64,000 nucleotides of DNA. Source: Xiphydria camelus (lineage: Eukaryota; Arthropoda; Insecta; Hymenoptera; Xiphydriidae). This document shows positions 32,120 through 42,893 of this stretch, piece after piece (positions within the stretch are counted from its first letter, which is position 1; every line of letters starts with the position of its first letter). Below the pieces are notes generated by a model, which saw nothing but the letters and a program-made list of their open reading frames with translations, did no database searches and was not told the origin of the DNA. Made by a program: the position numbers and the translations under genes. Location: the NCBI GenBank assembly GCA_963678675.1, contig OY783191.1, forward strand, positions 21,502,024-21,566,023, read 5' to 3'.

Positions 32120-33783
32120 TTAGGGTTTATAGGTTTCACAGTAGTGATACTCATCGAAAAAGTGTTTAAAACATAGTGATTTCTTACACCAAGAACACCT
32201 TACTATTGCTAGTTCCGTACAGCCTTCAATTTCACATTTCGATAGAGATGAATTCCCAAATGCAAAAGGAACAGGATTGTCAAATTGTTCTGGTTTTTCA
32301 TTTGTATAATTGCTTTTGAACCAAGCATATCGAAACAAGTTTTGATACCGTGGCGAAGATAATTGATTATGTACTAATGATTGTAGTTTAATTATATTAT
32401 TTCTCAAATGTAAATTGAGATCATGATTAAGAAGCAAAACAGCATCAGAAAAATGTCGAACGTAATTTTTCCACACTCTGAATCCGAACACATCGAGGGG
32501 TTGAATTTTTCCTGTTGTTCCTGACGGTATGATTTTTGTCGTGAGAGTTTTTCCAAGAGGTGTAGCGTCTTTCGCAGCTTCTGGACAATGACCAGTCCAA
32601 GAATCTATCAAGAGTAGACTCTTTTGACCAACACTTGGGAAGAAAACCTTTTCCAACCAGATTTTGAAGTGGTCTGTAAGAATAGATAAGGCATTGTAAA
32701 GTATCGTCATTAGCATATCCATTTTTAACTCAAGATTATGTTTACATTATAACAAGTTTAATAAATTACGTAATACCTGATGTAAGTTTTCCAGATTTCG
32801 ATGCAGTTACGTAAACATTGGCAGGTTTGAATAGGTTGCTCTCAACTATCGGGCCGAAATTTCCCGATTTCTCCTTCATAACCATAAAAAGCGGTGATAG
32901 TAATTTTCCATCTGCCGATATCGTTGGTTCTATAGTGTAACTGTGAGTTGTTGAAGAAACTGATTGGACAAGGCATTCTACTTGTTTTGTTCCCTGAATG
33001 GCCAATGTTCTGCCCGAATGAATTTCCAACTGGAAGCCACTGTGATCAGCATTATATATGTTATTTACACCGTATTCTTTTATAAGAGATTTGATATCTT
33101 TTACAAAATGTTGAGCACTCTTTTGTAGATCTTCTTTTTGTTCCAGAGTTTTTCGGGTAATGAACTTGTTAATTTTGCGCGATGTAATACGGTGTACTTT
33201 TTTAAAATTCCATAACCACCAACGAGAAGCTTTAAATCGGAAATCTTTATATCCTATTTCTTTCTGTGCTTGTAAGGCCCATCTTCGAAGATCCATATCG
33301 TGAAAATTAAATGAGAATCTAGACAGCCTTCATATTATTCAAGGTATATTCGGAAATCCGTGCCAATTTTTCCATATACGTTCCACCTTGATTAATTTGG
33401 TGTGCCCATCGACGCAGTTGTCTGGCAGATTTCACTCTCTTGAAACGATGTTGTACGGTGTTAATGGACAGATTTTTTCTTTTCTTCCCACTTCTCCAAA
33501 ATTCCACTGCATTACTTTTGTACTCGTAACTCAAGTCTTCGTCATCACTGGTGCACCTGTCAGGAGAGTGTTCAGGACTCCAGTCCAAATTCGTCTTATC
33601 TTCAATCACAGTTGATTCCCATTCTTTAAAAGATTCTTGAAAGTCCAGAGTGATTTCTTCCACAACTTCATTGTATTCATTCATACCATCGAATAAAATT
33701 CTCTCGAAACTATCTTTCAATTCGAGCTCCTCATTGTTTACAGGACTGTCGGGGATATTTGCTCCTTCAAACGTAAGCAGCAA
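32120..33783 (-). pseudogene. Pogo/jerky-like DDE_1 transposase
   Basis: First block 33783-33319: acidic N-terminus, then AVEFWRSGKKRKNLSINTVQ and RFKRVKSARQLRRWAHQIN (CENP-B-like helix-turn-helix region). A frameshift near 33325 leads to the block 33296-32777: MDLRRWALQAQKEIGYKDF, FKASRWWLWNFKKVHRI, YNADHSGFQLE (first catalytic Asp) and GKLTS. A good intron (32776-32674) joins in phase to DHFKIWLEKVFFPSVGQKS, LLLIDSWTGHCPEA (second Asp), IIPSGTTGKIQPLDVFGF (third Asp) and a C-terminal Cys cluster CEIEGCTELAIVRCSWCKKS. The stop is at 32120-32122. Only one frameshift and no clear ATG, so it is among the better-preserved genes here. The Cys-rich tail may bind zinc. Confidence 0.85.
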
Positions 33784-34269
33784 AAGACGTATAACGTTAA
33801 GTGTGGGTTAACTTTCATTATCACACGAGAAATGTGCACAAAAGAAAGACCGTTCTCCGTTAACGAACTGAACTGGTACTGACAAAAAAATACTTATCGT
33901 GGGTGACGGGCACTATACTTATAAGTGCCGATAAGATAAAAATAATCATCAGATACCTTTGATTACGGACGAATGTCGCAGTAAAGGATTAAATTAGAGA
34001 TATCTATTCTTTTTGTTTATTGAGCCATAAAAATATATCTGACTATATTTGGACAATAGGCGTAAGGGCCACACCTCTGAATTAAATGCCGGAAACGTGA
34101 TAATGAAAAGTAATCTGCTAGAGATAAAATGACATCATACATACGGGCCAAGAAATGGCGCAAATGAGACTATTATACCTGACATATGAAATTCATCAGG
34201 TTATATGTAAGTACATGTATACAAATAGCACTGATGGTTAAATGTTAAAATGGAATTAAAATCCGTAAT

Positions 34270-34891
34270 GGGTCATTTCATACCAAATCGGACACTTTTT
34301 GGAGTAACATTTCGGATTTTGCTCAAATTTGGATATATTGTAGTATTTGTCGATGTTTAACCGTATCTCGAAGGATTTTTTAAAATTTTGAAAATTGTTG
34401 ATTTTACAGCCACTTGAAGAATAACGCTGCTTTTTTTTCATTAAATTATAATTATCAAACCGGTTGTCGGCTGAGAATAATCTTTTGGATACTAAAAGTG
34501 AAAGAGTTGAAAAACCAGAGAAAAATTGCATCGATCAAAAAAAAAATTTTTTAATAATTTTATTTGCACTTGATTTAAACAAATGACGTATTTTCATAGC
34601 TGGCCACTTTTTAAAAATCTGAAAAAAAGCAAGCATATACTTTGATATCCTCTCTTTAACGACAAATAAACAAAAATAACGACACTTTAAAATTGACGAC
34701 ACAAAAATTAATTGAAGTTGACGCCGCGTCGGAATTGGCACGTCGGCCCCTCCGCCAGCCACCGGTCGGTGGGTTCGACTGGCTTGGCGACACGCTAGCG
34801 GCGGGGGCGTGTAAAATCAACAATATATCCAAATTTGAGCAAAATCCGAAATGTTACTCCAAAAAGTGTCCGATTTGGTATGGAATGACCC
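34270..34891. mobile_element. 622-bp MITE with GGGTCATTTCATACC ends, TAAT duplication
   Basis: GGGTCATTTCATACCAAATC at 34270 mirrors the end at 34891, flanked by TAAT. The partner left arm (31615-31632) reads ...ATATTACGG without interruption, so it is an insertion with a 4-bp duplication. A second, partial copy is at 63064. Confidence 0.9.
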
Positions 34892-34914
34892 TAATATTGA
34901 CGTAAATTCGATTA

Positions 34915-35519
34915 CACAGGTTTACAAAAAAAAAGTCCGGTCTATTTGATCGGACCATGGTATTCCGAGGTATTTTTACGTCCTGAATCTGATCCCGAGG
35001 TCATCTGAGCCCCATCACGTCAGAAAATCGAGATTTCAAGGTCATTTAGAGGTTAAAATGACCATTTTTTGGAACTGGGCCCGGGACAATTTCTCAAGCG
35101 ACCTGTTGAGTTGGAGAGGGTACCTGTTTAGGTCTTGAATACCTTCCAAACATTGGAACGAAGTCCTAAATCTCGACCGGGACTATCACAGAACCACCCC
35201 AGTGGATAAAATGTTGCCATGATCGTTGTATCTCGCGGATTACGATCTCCCTGTCAAGGCATCCAATTCCGGCGATCCGTTCACTGTGACATATTGACAG
35301 TGGACCCAGCACTGACCCTAATGGCCTTAGAGCCTTGGAGTCATGCTCTGGGTGCTGCTCAGGGCAGTCCCATTTCTTTATTTATTTATTTCGAAATCTT
35401 GTTTTTCTGATGTGATGGGGCTCAGATGACCTCGGGATCGGATTCAGGATGCAAAAATACCTCGGGATACCATGGTCCGGTCAAATAGTCCGGACTTTTT
35501 TTTTTGTTGTAAACCTGTG
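34915..35519. mobile_element. 605-bp MITE with CACAGGTTTACAA ends, TTA duplication
   Basis: CACAGGTTTACAA at 34915 mirrors the end at 35519, flanked by TTA (34912-34914, 35520-35522). The partner left arm reads CTTAAATAATCGAATTTACG with no interruption. Inner arms (CCTCGGGATACCATGG-like) pair over about 110 bp. The GC-rich core 35070-35390 has no recognised content. Confidence 0.9.
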
Positions 35520-36486
35520 TTATTTAAGTACTAATGCAACACTAGAAAGAAAAAGTTATAGTTATAATAGCACGATAATCGAGTTCAGAATCAGGGGTAA
35601 GTAATCCCTTTAGAGCGGGATTTCGTTGAAATGCAAAAACACGTGTTCCTTAATTTTCTACCCTCTACAAAATGCAAATGGTCCGATCAAAATAGAAATT
35701 ACAATTTTTCTATCACGGCAAGAAAATTGGTTTTGAAGGTGTAGTTCACCCCCTTCCCTTACACCCCCATTGGCAGATTAACGTGTATTTTCATTACTCG
35801 TTATAATGAATAATTTGCCATGGATCTCGTTCCCGTAGGTTCGGTGTTTCTACCTGAAACTGCAGAACCACCCGATGTTGGTCCTGACTTTGGGGGTCGG
35901 TTTCACCCCTTAAAACCCTTTATGGGCCGATAAGAAAAAATACGTATCTCTTAGTTTTTAGTGGACTACAACATATTACAAGGAGATCGAAATCGGAGGC
36001 GGACACCTACCTAACACTCCTTGCCAGTATCTGGTGGGATTATAAAGGAATCGTCTATTATGAGCTATTGCCACCCAACAAAACGATTGATTCCACCAAG
36101 TACTGCTCACAACTGGCTAAATTAAAGCAAGCAATTGATCAGAAGCGGCCCGAATTGGCGAACAGAAAGGGCGTTATGTTCAACCAGTACAACGCTAGAC
36201 CACACGTTTCTTTGGTGACTCGGCAAAAATTATTGCGGTTTGGGTGGGATATTTTGGTGCACCCACCCGGACCTACATAGCAACTTCAGACTTCCACTTG
36301 TTCCGGGCGCTACAGAACAATTTGAATAACAAAACCTTCAGTTCCCTGAACGTCCTCAAAAACCACTTGGATGACTCCTTTGCCCAAAAATCTCAGGACT
36401 TCTATGAAAGAGGGATAATGAAGCTCGTGGAGAGATGGCAGAATGTCATTGAACAGAATGGAACATATTTAGTTGATTAAAATCGC

Positions 36487-36893
36487 TTTTCCTCACTCAT
36501 GCCCATTTCGAGGCCTTTTCCAGCCTATTTTTAGACCGTAAGATGGCGTTTTTCCCGCGTGACACCGACCGGGAGTCCGCAGGCTGTTAAAAGATTGCTT
36601 AGTCCAAAGTAGGTCCTTTTTCCAAACTGATAAACGCAACGTGAAATGAGCCGTGTATACTTCTGTTTGTTTTGTTTTAAGAAATGTGGGCGTTCGTGAG
36701 AAAAAAAAGTATATGTGTCAATCGACTGAAATCCTCGGATTTTTAAGACTGTGTTTATGTCGTAGCACGAGGAATGGTGAGGGGACGAGGCGAGCCTCGT
36801 CCTCCCACCATACCTCGTATTACGACCTAATTAAATACAGTCTGAAAAAACCTCGGATTTCCGCCTAATGACATAAGATACTATTTCTTTCTA
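36487..36893 (+). repeat. Dispersed repeat with GCACGAGG hairpin, copy 1
   Basis: Shares with 59575-60515 the blocks CTCACTCATGCCCATTTCGA, AGATGGCGTTTTTCCCGCGT and a hairpin formed by GTAGCACGAGGAATGGTGAG and a near mirror around 36795. Inserted between the mariner stop and its 3' end. Confidence 0.75.
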
Positions 36894-37235
36894 AATATTT
36901 TGCGTTTTAAATTTACTCAATTTTCGCTACGGAATTATGCATAGACCCAATAGAAACGTCAACGAAGTTGGCTTTCCATTTTGAAATATTTGGAAAAAGT
37001 ACAAGATTTTTTAGAGCCTTCCTAAGAGTGCTAGAGTGCTTTATAAGTTTTAGAAAGAGTGCTGGATCCTAATTGCAAAAAAATTGATTTAAAGAATGGG
37101 GGGCTATCTTCATGAATTACGGAGAATTCAAATCTCTGTAACCTCCTTACTTGAAGAGCTAGCATAAAATGTTATAAGGGTTTTCTATAGCACTTCGAGG
37201 GAGGCCACCAGGGCTCTTATCACAAAAACCGCAAA

Positions 37236-37418
37236 GGGCCGTTCACAAATTACGTAAGAACATCCTGTGGGGGGGGGGGGGCATTATCTTACATAAACAT
37301 TTTCTGTCATTTTTTTAAATCGAAATGCGCTGTTTACCGCGCGCTATATTTAAAAATCGAACTGGACGAGTTCGACAAAGATAGTGTATGACTTGCTTAC
37401 GTAATTTGCGAACGGCCC
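37236..37418. mobile_element. MITE with GGGCCGTTCACAAATTACG ends
   Basis: GGGCCGTTCACAAATTACGT at 37236 mirrors CTTACGTAATTTGCGAACGG near 37415. The GTTCACAAATTACGTAA terminus is a motif I have seen widely in insect MITEs. It has a poly-G tract near its left end and a near-palindromic middle. Confidence 0.85.
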
Positions 37419-38395
37419 CAATTCCAAATTTTGATTATCCCTATTTTTCAAACCGTCATAACTTTTTCGTTTAATGAGCTAGCGGAAAAAGTTATTAGGA
37501 TTTTTTATAGCACTCGGAGGGGGGCTATCAGCACTCTGACGAAAAATCCCGGCACTCTCGATATCTTTACTACCCTTGGGGACTTATTCGATTTGAAGGT
37601 TCGGAACTTCATGATCGCATAATTTCTTTGTTTGGAGAGCTAGCAGGAAAAGTTATTAGGATTGTTTATAGAACTCGGAGGGGAACTATCAGCACTTTAA
37701 CTAAAAATCTCGGCATTCGAAATTTTTACTGCCCTTGGGGACTTTGGCGATTTCAAGAGGTTCGGAATTTTACGACTGTGTAACTTCTTTGTTTGGAGAG
37801 CTAGTGGGAAAAGTTATTAAATTCTTTCAGAGAATTCCAAGCTGGGTCATTAGAACCGTAATACAAATCCGTATTCTGATTGTTTCTAGAGTTAGATTTT
37901 TGCGATTTTGAAATTCAAAAGTCCGATGTCCAAAGCTATTAAAAGAGTTATGCGATCGTGAAATCCGAACCTCTTCAAATCAACTAAGTCCCTAAGGGTA
38001 ATAAAAATGTAGAATGCCGGGATTTTTCGCCAGTGTTGATAACCCCCCTCCCCCCCTCCCTTGCAAGTACTACAAAAAATCCTAATAAGTTTTCCTGCTA
38101 GCTTTCCGAACGAAAAAGTTATGATGGTTTGAAAAATAGAGATAATCAAAATTTAGAGTTGCGGGTTTTGTAATAAAAGTGCTGCTGGACCTCCTCGGAG
38201 TGCTATAATCTTTTGTGCCTTATAACATTTTGCACTAGCTTTTCAAATAAGGAAGTTACAGAGGTTTGAATTCATGAATTTGTAAAGTTGGCTCCTCCAT
38301 TCTTTAAATCAACTTATTATGTAATTACGAGCTAGTACTCTTTCTGAAACTTATAAAGTACTCCAGCACTTTTAAGGAAGCTATCAGAACTCTTA

Positions 38396-40310
38396 GGCCG
38401 TGTTCACATCAAAGCAACTAGCAACGGCAACGCGACCGCAACGCAACCACCAGTCGGATTGCAGTTGCTCTGTTGTTCTTTGAACGTCAGTTGCAATGTC
38501 GTCTTCAGAGGATGATGTAGTCGTGGCGTGCATGCTACGTCGCAAAACAAGAAAACGTAAATACTGGGTACAACCCTTTTACTCTATAAATGTGATACAT
38601 AGTTCATATGTAGTGGCGCGAGAATTGCACGATCCTGCTAAGTTCCAAGGATTTTATCGCATGAACAAAGAAACATTTCAATTGTTGGTGGAGAAATTAA
38701 ATCCTGTACTAAGCAAGAAGGATACCAATTACCGTCGGGCAATTAGTGTTGAAGAAAGATTGCTTATTACCCTAAGGTAAGTAATGCAAGATCTGAAACT
38801 GAACCATAATTTTTATTGAACTGAAAAGATACACAAAACCTTTCAAAAAAATTTAACCTATGATTGATACCCATTACCGTGTGGATATTCTAGTATTAGT
38901 TCTATAGTATTTTTTCTTGATTCCTGCAGCAGATCCATTAGGAGCATTTTTTCTATAATGCCTTAAAAAACCGTTCTTATGTTCTTCCATCTGTCTTTAC
39001 AGGTCTGAACTGAAACAAAAACCATCTAATTTACTTTTCAGGTATTTATTTACAGGAGATAGTTACCGAGCGTTAACATACTACTTTATGAGACGCCTTA
39101 CGACAATCAGTACAATTATTGAAACTACAACTGAAGCCATTTGGACTGTTCTGCAACCCGAATATATGAGTATTTCAACACGAGAAAAGTGGGAGGCGAT
39201 TGCCGATCGTTACTCTACTCTTTGGAATTTACCAAATTGTTTGGGTTCGTTGGATGGCAAACATTTCCGAATAAAGTGCCTTCCCAAAACAGAGGATCAA
39301 TGTTTTATAATTACAAGGGGTACTTTTCAATAGTGCTTATGGCATGTGCAGATTCTGACGGATTATTTACTACAATAGATGTCGGGGAAATAGGAAGGAA
39401 CAGCGATGGTGCTGTTTTTCGATCTTCAAATTTGGGACGTTTATTGGAATCAGGAATCTTGGAGTTACCACAGCCTAAACCGCTTCCGTCAACGAATGAT
39501 GATTTCCCTTAATATTTCGCAGCAGACGAAGCTTTCTCGCTTAAAAAGTACATAATGCGACCGTACTCAAAACGTACTTTAAACAACAAGAGACGAGTTT
39601 TTAACTATCGTTTATCAAGAGGACGGAAAAGTGTGAAATGCGCATTCGGAATGTTGGTGTCTAAATTTCGTTTATTTGAAGGACTAATCTGTTGCAAAGA
39701 AGAACCCATAAATTCTGTCATAAAAGCGGCATGCGTTTTACACAATTTACTCGTGTACAGCAAGGAATCTATTGTCATCCAACCGAATTTGATGCAGATC
39801 AGGATCAGCTATTAGTCGATATTGATAATATACCAGCATCAGAAATACGAAATTATTCAGACGCGCAAAGAATGCGAGAAATACTGTGCGAGTATTTTAT
39901 GACACCAGCTGGATCCATACCATACCAATGGAATAAAATGGTGTAAAAAATTGTTGTAATAAATAATTTACCTGTGTCTCCAATTTTTTTTTGAGATTTC
40001 CATCCACGCTCTCTTCTTAACGTCCACACGGGAGTAATTTGTATATGTCGTGTCATATAGACACGGGTACAGTTCCACTAGACCCACAAATTTAGAGGTT
40101 ATCGCAGCTTCTTCGGCCATTCTCTGTGCAAATTTGAAAAAGACTAGCGACTGCGACGCAGCTTGCACAGTTGCCCCACTACGGTTGCTAACTAGTTGCG
40201 TCGAAGTTGCGTTGATATCACTTCAGTGGAAACACATATATTTAAATACCAATGCCGCGTCGCGTTGCTCTCGCGTTGCCGTTGCTAGTTGCTTTGGTGA
40301 GAACACGGCC
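38396..40310. mobile_element. PIF/Harbinger transposon, 1915 bp
   Basis: GGCCGTGTTCACATCAAAGC at 38396 and GCTTTGGTGAGAACACGGCC to 40310, flanked by TTA on both sides (38393-38395, 40311-40313). TIRs of about 45 bp, rich in GCAACGG motifs. Inserted into the right arm of the foldback element at 36955-40372. Confidence 0.95.
38496..39946 (+). pseudogene. Harbinger transposase (DDE_Tnp_4), catalytic Glu lost
   Basis: ATG 38496 follows the left TIR. Exon 1 (38496-38776) includes HDPAKFQGFYRMNKETFQLL and ends with donor AAG|GTAAGT. A 265-bp intron is followed by exon 2 from 39042 (YLFTGDSYRALTYYFMRR, WNLPNCLGSLDGKHFRIKCL with the first Asp). A frameshift near 39305 leads to YNYKGYFSIVLMACADSDGL (second Asp). 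An in-frame TAA follows the DDFP motif (about 39510), then FAADEAFSLKKYIMRPY and SRGRKSVKCAFGMLVSKFRL. The usual Glu before the CAFG/NAFG motif is Lys here (codon AAA, 39636-39638). A last frameshift leads to the C-terminus, ending at 39944-39946. Inactive by several lesions, including the active-site change. Confidence 0.9.
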
Positions 40311-40568
40311 TTATACTTTTTAAACATTTTTCAAGATAGGGGGGGGGGGTCAACTTCACTGACCTCATATAGACGATCCTACTAAAAATATCCAGTTGAA
40401 AAAAGTGGAAATGAACAGAAAATATATGAAATTTTATAAGTCGACTATGAGTTTTATTAGCGTAATAATTATGCGAGAATAAGAATCATAATCCGTTTCA
40501 ATAATATTCTATGTGTAACGGGCAACTTGCACTAGATTTCCTATTCATACACTGCACTCCCGATTTTA

Positions 40569-40967
40569 GCCCTTCGTAACTCGCTAGAAACCTACGACCT
40601 TAGGCGGTCGCATGGCGAGCGCTGAGCCGTCGTGCTAAACGGAGTACGCTGTTGCCACATTGACGTTTAGTGATGCGCGCGAGTAGGACGAATGTAAGTG
40701 CGTCGTGGCAACACTATATCTCGAGCGTTTGTCGGAGAGCTACTCGCACTGGGCGGCACGGCGCCACTTTTCCGTTTGCTCGGACAATTATCATTTTTTT
40801 TGGTTGCACAAGTGTATTTTTTGCAAAATTATAGCCACGGGCTGTTTCAGAAATGTTCAAAGGAAGCATTTATATTTTTCTCGAATTTTTCTAATAGTAA
40901 AAAATATACAAAATCACTTAAAATCTAAAAACGGCGGCGCTGCGCTCATATAGCGAGTGACGAAGGG
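40569..40967. mobile_element. 400-bp MITE with CCCTTCG ends and TTA flanks
   Basis: GCCCTTCGTAACTCGCTA near 40569 mirrors TAGCGAGTGACGAAGGG to 40967; TTA on both sides (40566-40568, 40968-40970). Inner sequence is not palindromic and has no recognisable gene. Confidence 0.65.
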
Positions 40968-41566
40968 TTAGTGCCGTTCGATTTCAGCGGCATCCCCTAC
41001 TTTCCTGCCTCCACTCCGGTCGCCCACAGTGAGGAGAATCGCATTTGTGCGCCAACACTCTCCAACATGAAACATACGCGTATCCCTACCATTCACTAGC
41101 CACGCCTCTAAAGGCACATCCGATTTCAGCCGGAGTTCTCCCGTGGGTGCCGCTAAGATAGTGAGTGCGGTGTATTTATGAGTATTGTATGTGGGATTAT
41201 GCAGAATACAATAAAAAATCTATTAGCAGCAATACGCATCCGACAATCGACTTTCTACGATTATTATCACGAATAATACCACACTGAAAATGCATTCGTC
41301 TCAATACATTTTTAAAAATTAATCTTCACAATGGAAGTATAGAAATGTGCTGTATACTGTTCTTTGTGTAGTCGTTTCACATTTTGCTAATTTTACAGTA
41401 CATGTAGCAGAAATTGGTGAAATGTGTGCTGTTCGATGTGTTTTGGACAATGGCCAAACGATTTTACTGATAGCTATACGCGATCATTTTTTGTTGTTGT
41501 TCCATTGTCTGTGCAGATATAGAAATTGTTTAAAAGCATGTTTTTACCTGTCACAGGTGTGCCATC

Positions 41567-41631
41567 TAGCTTTCCCCTCGCGACTTCGCGTGAATCACGA
41601 AATAATCTCATTCTCTATTTTACCCCCTTAA
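41567..41631 (+). repeat. Dispersed repeat, part left of the TTAA element
   Basis: CTAGCTTTCCCCTCGCGACT to TTTTACCCCCTTAA matches the reverse complement of 16985-17035. It continues across the insertion at 45384. Confidence 0.8.
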
Positions 41632-41747
41632 CCCTTTAAGTGGCAGAAGACTGGGACACATTTTAAAACACATTATATGAACTCTTTTTATGTATATAAT
41701 ATTTCTTGCCATGAAAAAGTTGTTTTCATATTTTTGAAAATTATAAA

Positions 41748-42009
41748 TAAGGTAAGGTGGGGTAAGAGCGTACAAAAAAATAGACGGGGCAAGTGCCTCA
41801 TATAAATTTTTATTCAAGTTTCTTAGCGAATGGTGCTGCCATCTTTAATTTGTAATTTTTGGTGAGTACGTATGTTAGTTAAGCTGTTTTTCTAATCTAA
41901 GAGGTATTTCCGCAGTTGCTAACCTAAATTATTGTTTTTGTTGATTTGTTGATATAATGTGTTTGCCCCGTCTATTTTTTGGTACGCTCTTACCCTACCT
42001 TACCTTACT
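41748..42009. mobile_element. 262-bp MITE with TAAGGTAAGG ends
   Basis: TAAGGTAAGGTGGGGTAAGA at 41748 mirrors the end near 42008 over about 48 bp (AGCGTAC, AATAGACGGGGCAA blocks). Confidence 0.8.
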
Positions 42010-42893
42010 TTTTTATATAATTTTTTCATATGTATTAGAATTTACATTTACCTTGTGTAGTATTAGTTTTCCATTAAGGTTGTTCGACCGAGACAATACA
42101 CGTAAAAATTTTGGACGCTCTGGGTTAGCGTTACGCTCAGTAAAGGTCAGTCAGTAAAAGGTCCGAGTTGAAGCAAAAAGTTTTAGTGAGGTACAGTCTC
42201 GTTCTATTCACGCACACCTAAAAGTACAATACATGAATACGTACGCATACAAGTAACGCCGGATGGTGGCGACCGTGGCAGCCGCGCGCAGTCTGTCTCT
42301 CTCGGATTCTATTCAACCTCTTCGTCTGCTCCCTAACCTCGTTTAAGCTGTGCTCTGTGTTCTGTTGCCAAGTTGGCGCTCTAAAATCAGCCGTCCCGGC
42401 CATTGAGCAATATAAATAAACTTTCACTAATTGAAGAGTGTAATTAAATTATGGTCTAAGTGGCAAAAAGTGGAACCCGAGATATTTAAAGTAACTGCTT
42501 TTATTTTTCAAATTAAAATAAAATATACTTTTTGGTCTTCTACTTTATTGACAAGAATAATAAAAATTTACAATAAACGAAAGAAATATGTTCAAATTAA
42601 AAAGTTAAAGATAAATCAAAACTAAATATTAAGACCGTTCTAAGTCCAACAGTAAGTAACAGTAATAATGTTCTAAGTGCCATGTAGTTTAAGTAGTATT
42701 TATCAGGTTCTGAAAAAAAAGTTTTATATTCAGGTTCTCCGCGGTAAGTAGTTATTCATTTCACGTATATTTTGCTTCTTTTCCTCAGATATTCGGGAGA
42801 CTGTAGGAAGGTGTGGAGATTAATTTTTTTAAGCGATTTAGTGACTCCTTTTTTCAAAACGTTGACATCTTTCCATTCTTCCATTTCATTTAA

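Larger units (their letters stand above)
31099..36023. mobile_element. Pogo-like (DDE_1) transposon with about 860-bp TIRs
   Basis: CAAGGAGTGTTAGGTAGGTG at 31099 mirrors the end at 36023. The left arm runs to about 31966. The right arm is 33920-36023 once two MITEs (34270-34891, 34915-35519) are removed, after which the arms pair almost completely. The transposase (32120-33783) lies between them. TIRs this long are unusual for pogo-type elements. No clean TA duplication was seen at the junctions. Confidence 0.85.
30541..36480 (+). pseudogene. Mariner transposase (DD34D type), interrupted and frameshifted
   Basis: Start MEGKNVYCRC at 30541, then KNASQTHKKICAVYVSESVC and WFAKF.CGDFDLEDAPRSG (mariner N-terminal helix-turn-helix). 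A frameshift near 30730 precedes LTTTEIGHNLNINQSTVSRH, LGMVNKLDVWVPHKL and MITGDEKWIVY (first catalytic Asp). Another frameshift follows and coding stops at the insertion at 31099. It resumes at 36026 with SIWWDYKGIVYYELLPP, then FNQYNARPHVS, where the usual HDNARPH second Asp is replaced (Asp to Gln/Tyr region), and HPPGPT; a frameshift follows into SDFHLFRALQNNLNN and a stop at 36478-36480. The third Asp is lost in the frameshift region. Dead copy. Confidence 0.8.
30365..36941. mobile_element. Mariner element, split by a pogo-like element
   Basis: TGCATAATTCCGTAGCGA at 30365 mirrors the end at 36941. Removing the pogo-like insertion (31099-36023) and the repeat at 36487-36893 leaves about 1.25 kb, the normal mariner length. 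Confidence 0.8.
36955..40372. mobile_element. Second foldback element with tandem-repeat arms, split by Harbinger
   Basis: The left outer arm (36955-37100: GTCAACGAAGTTGGC, AGAGTGCTAGAGTGCTTTAT) mirrors 38330-38395 and, beyond the Harbinger element, 40314-40372. The middle has direct repeats of about 190 bp, each with GAGCTAGC.GGAAAAGTTAT, ATAGCACTCGGAGGGG and CCTTGGGGACTT, near 37165, 37470, 37650 and 37800, and mirror copies at 37970-38270. Like the element at 12138-16300, the arms consist of tandem units. A degenerate coding look (SFNELAEKVIRIFYSTRRGA) is the repeat itself. Confidence 0.7.

Noticed and set aside
32120..33783. Host jerky/CENP-B-like gene
   Set aside because: Lies symmetrically between long TIRs and is inserted in a mariner gene; a transposon-encoded transposase explains it.
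35070..35400. GC-rich block as a captured gene fragment
   Set aside because: No open frame with recognisable content and no splice sites; left as unknown interior of a MITE.
38496..39946. Domesticated HARBI1-like host gene
   Set aside because: Intact TIRs and TTA duplication, frameshifts, an in-frame stop and a lost catalytic Glu show a dead transposon copy.
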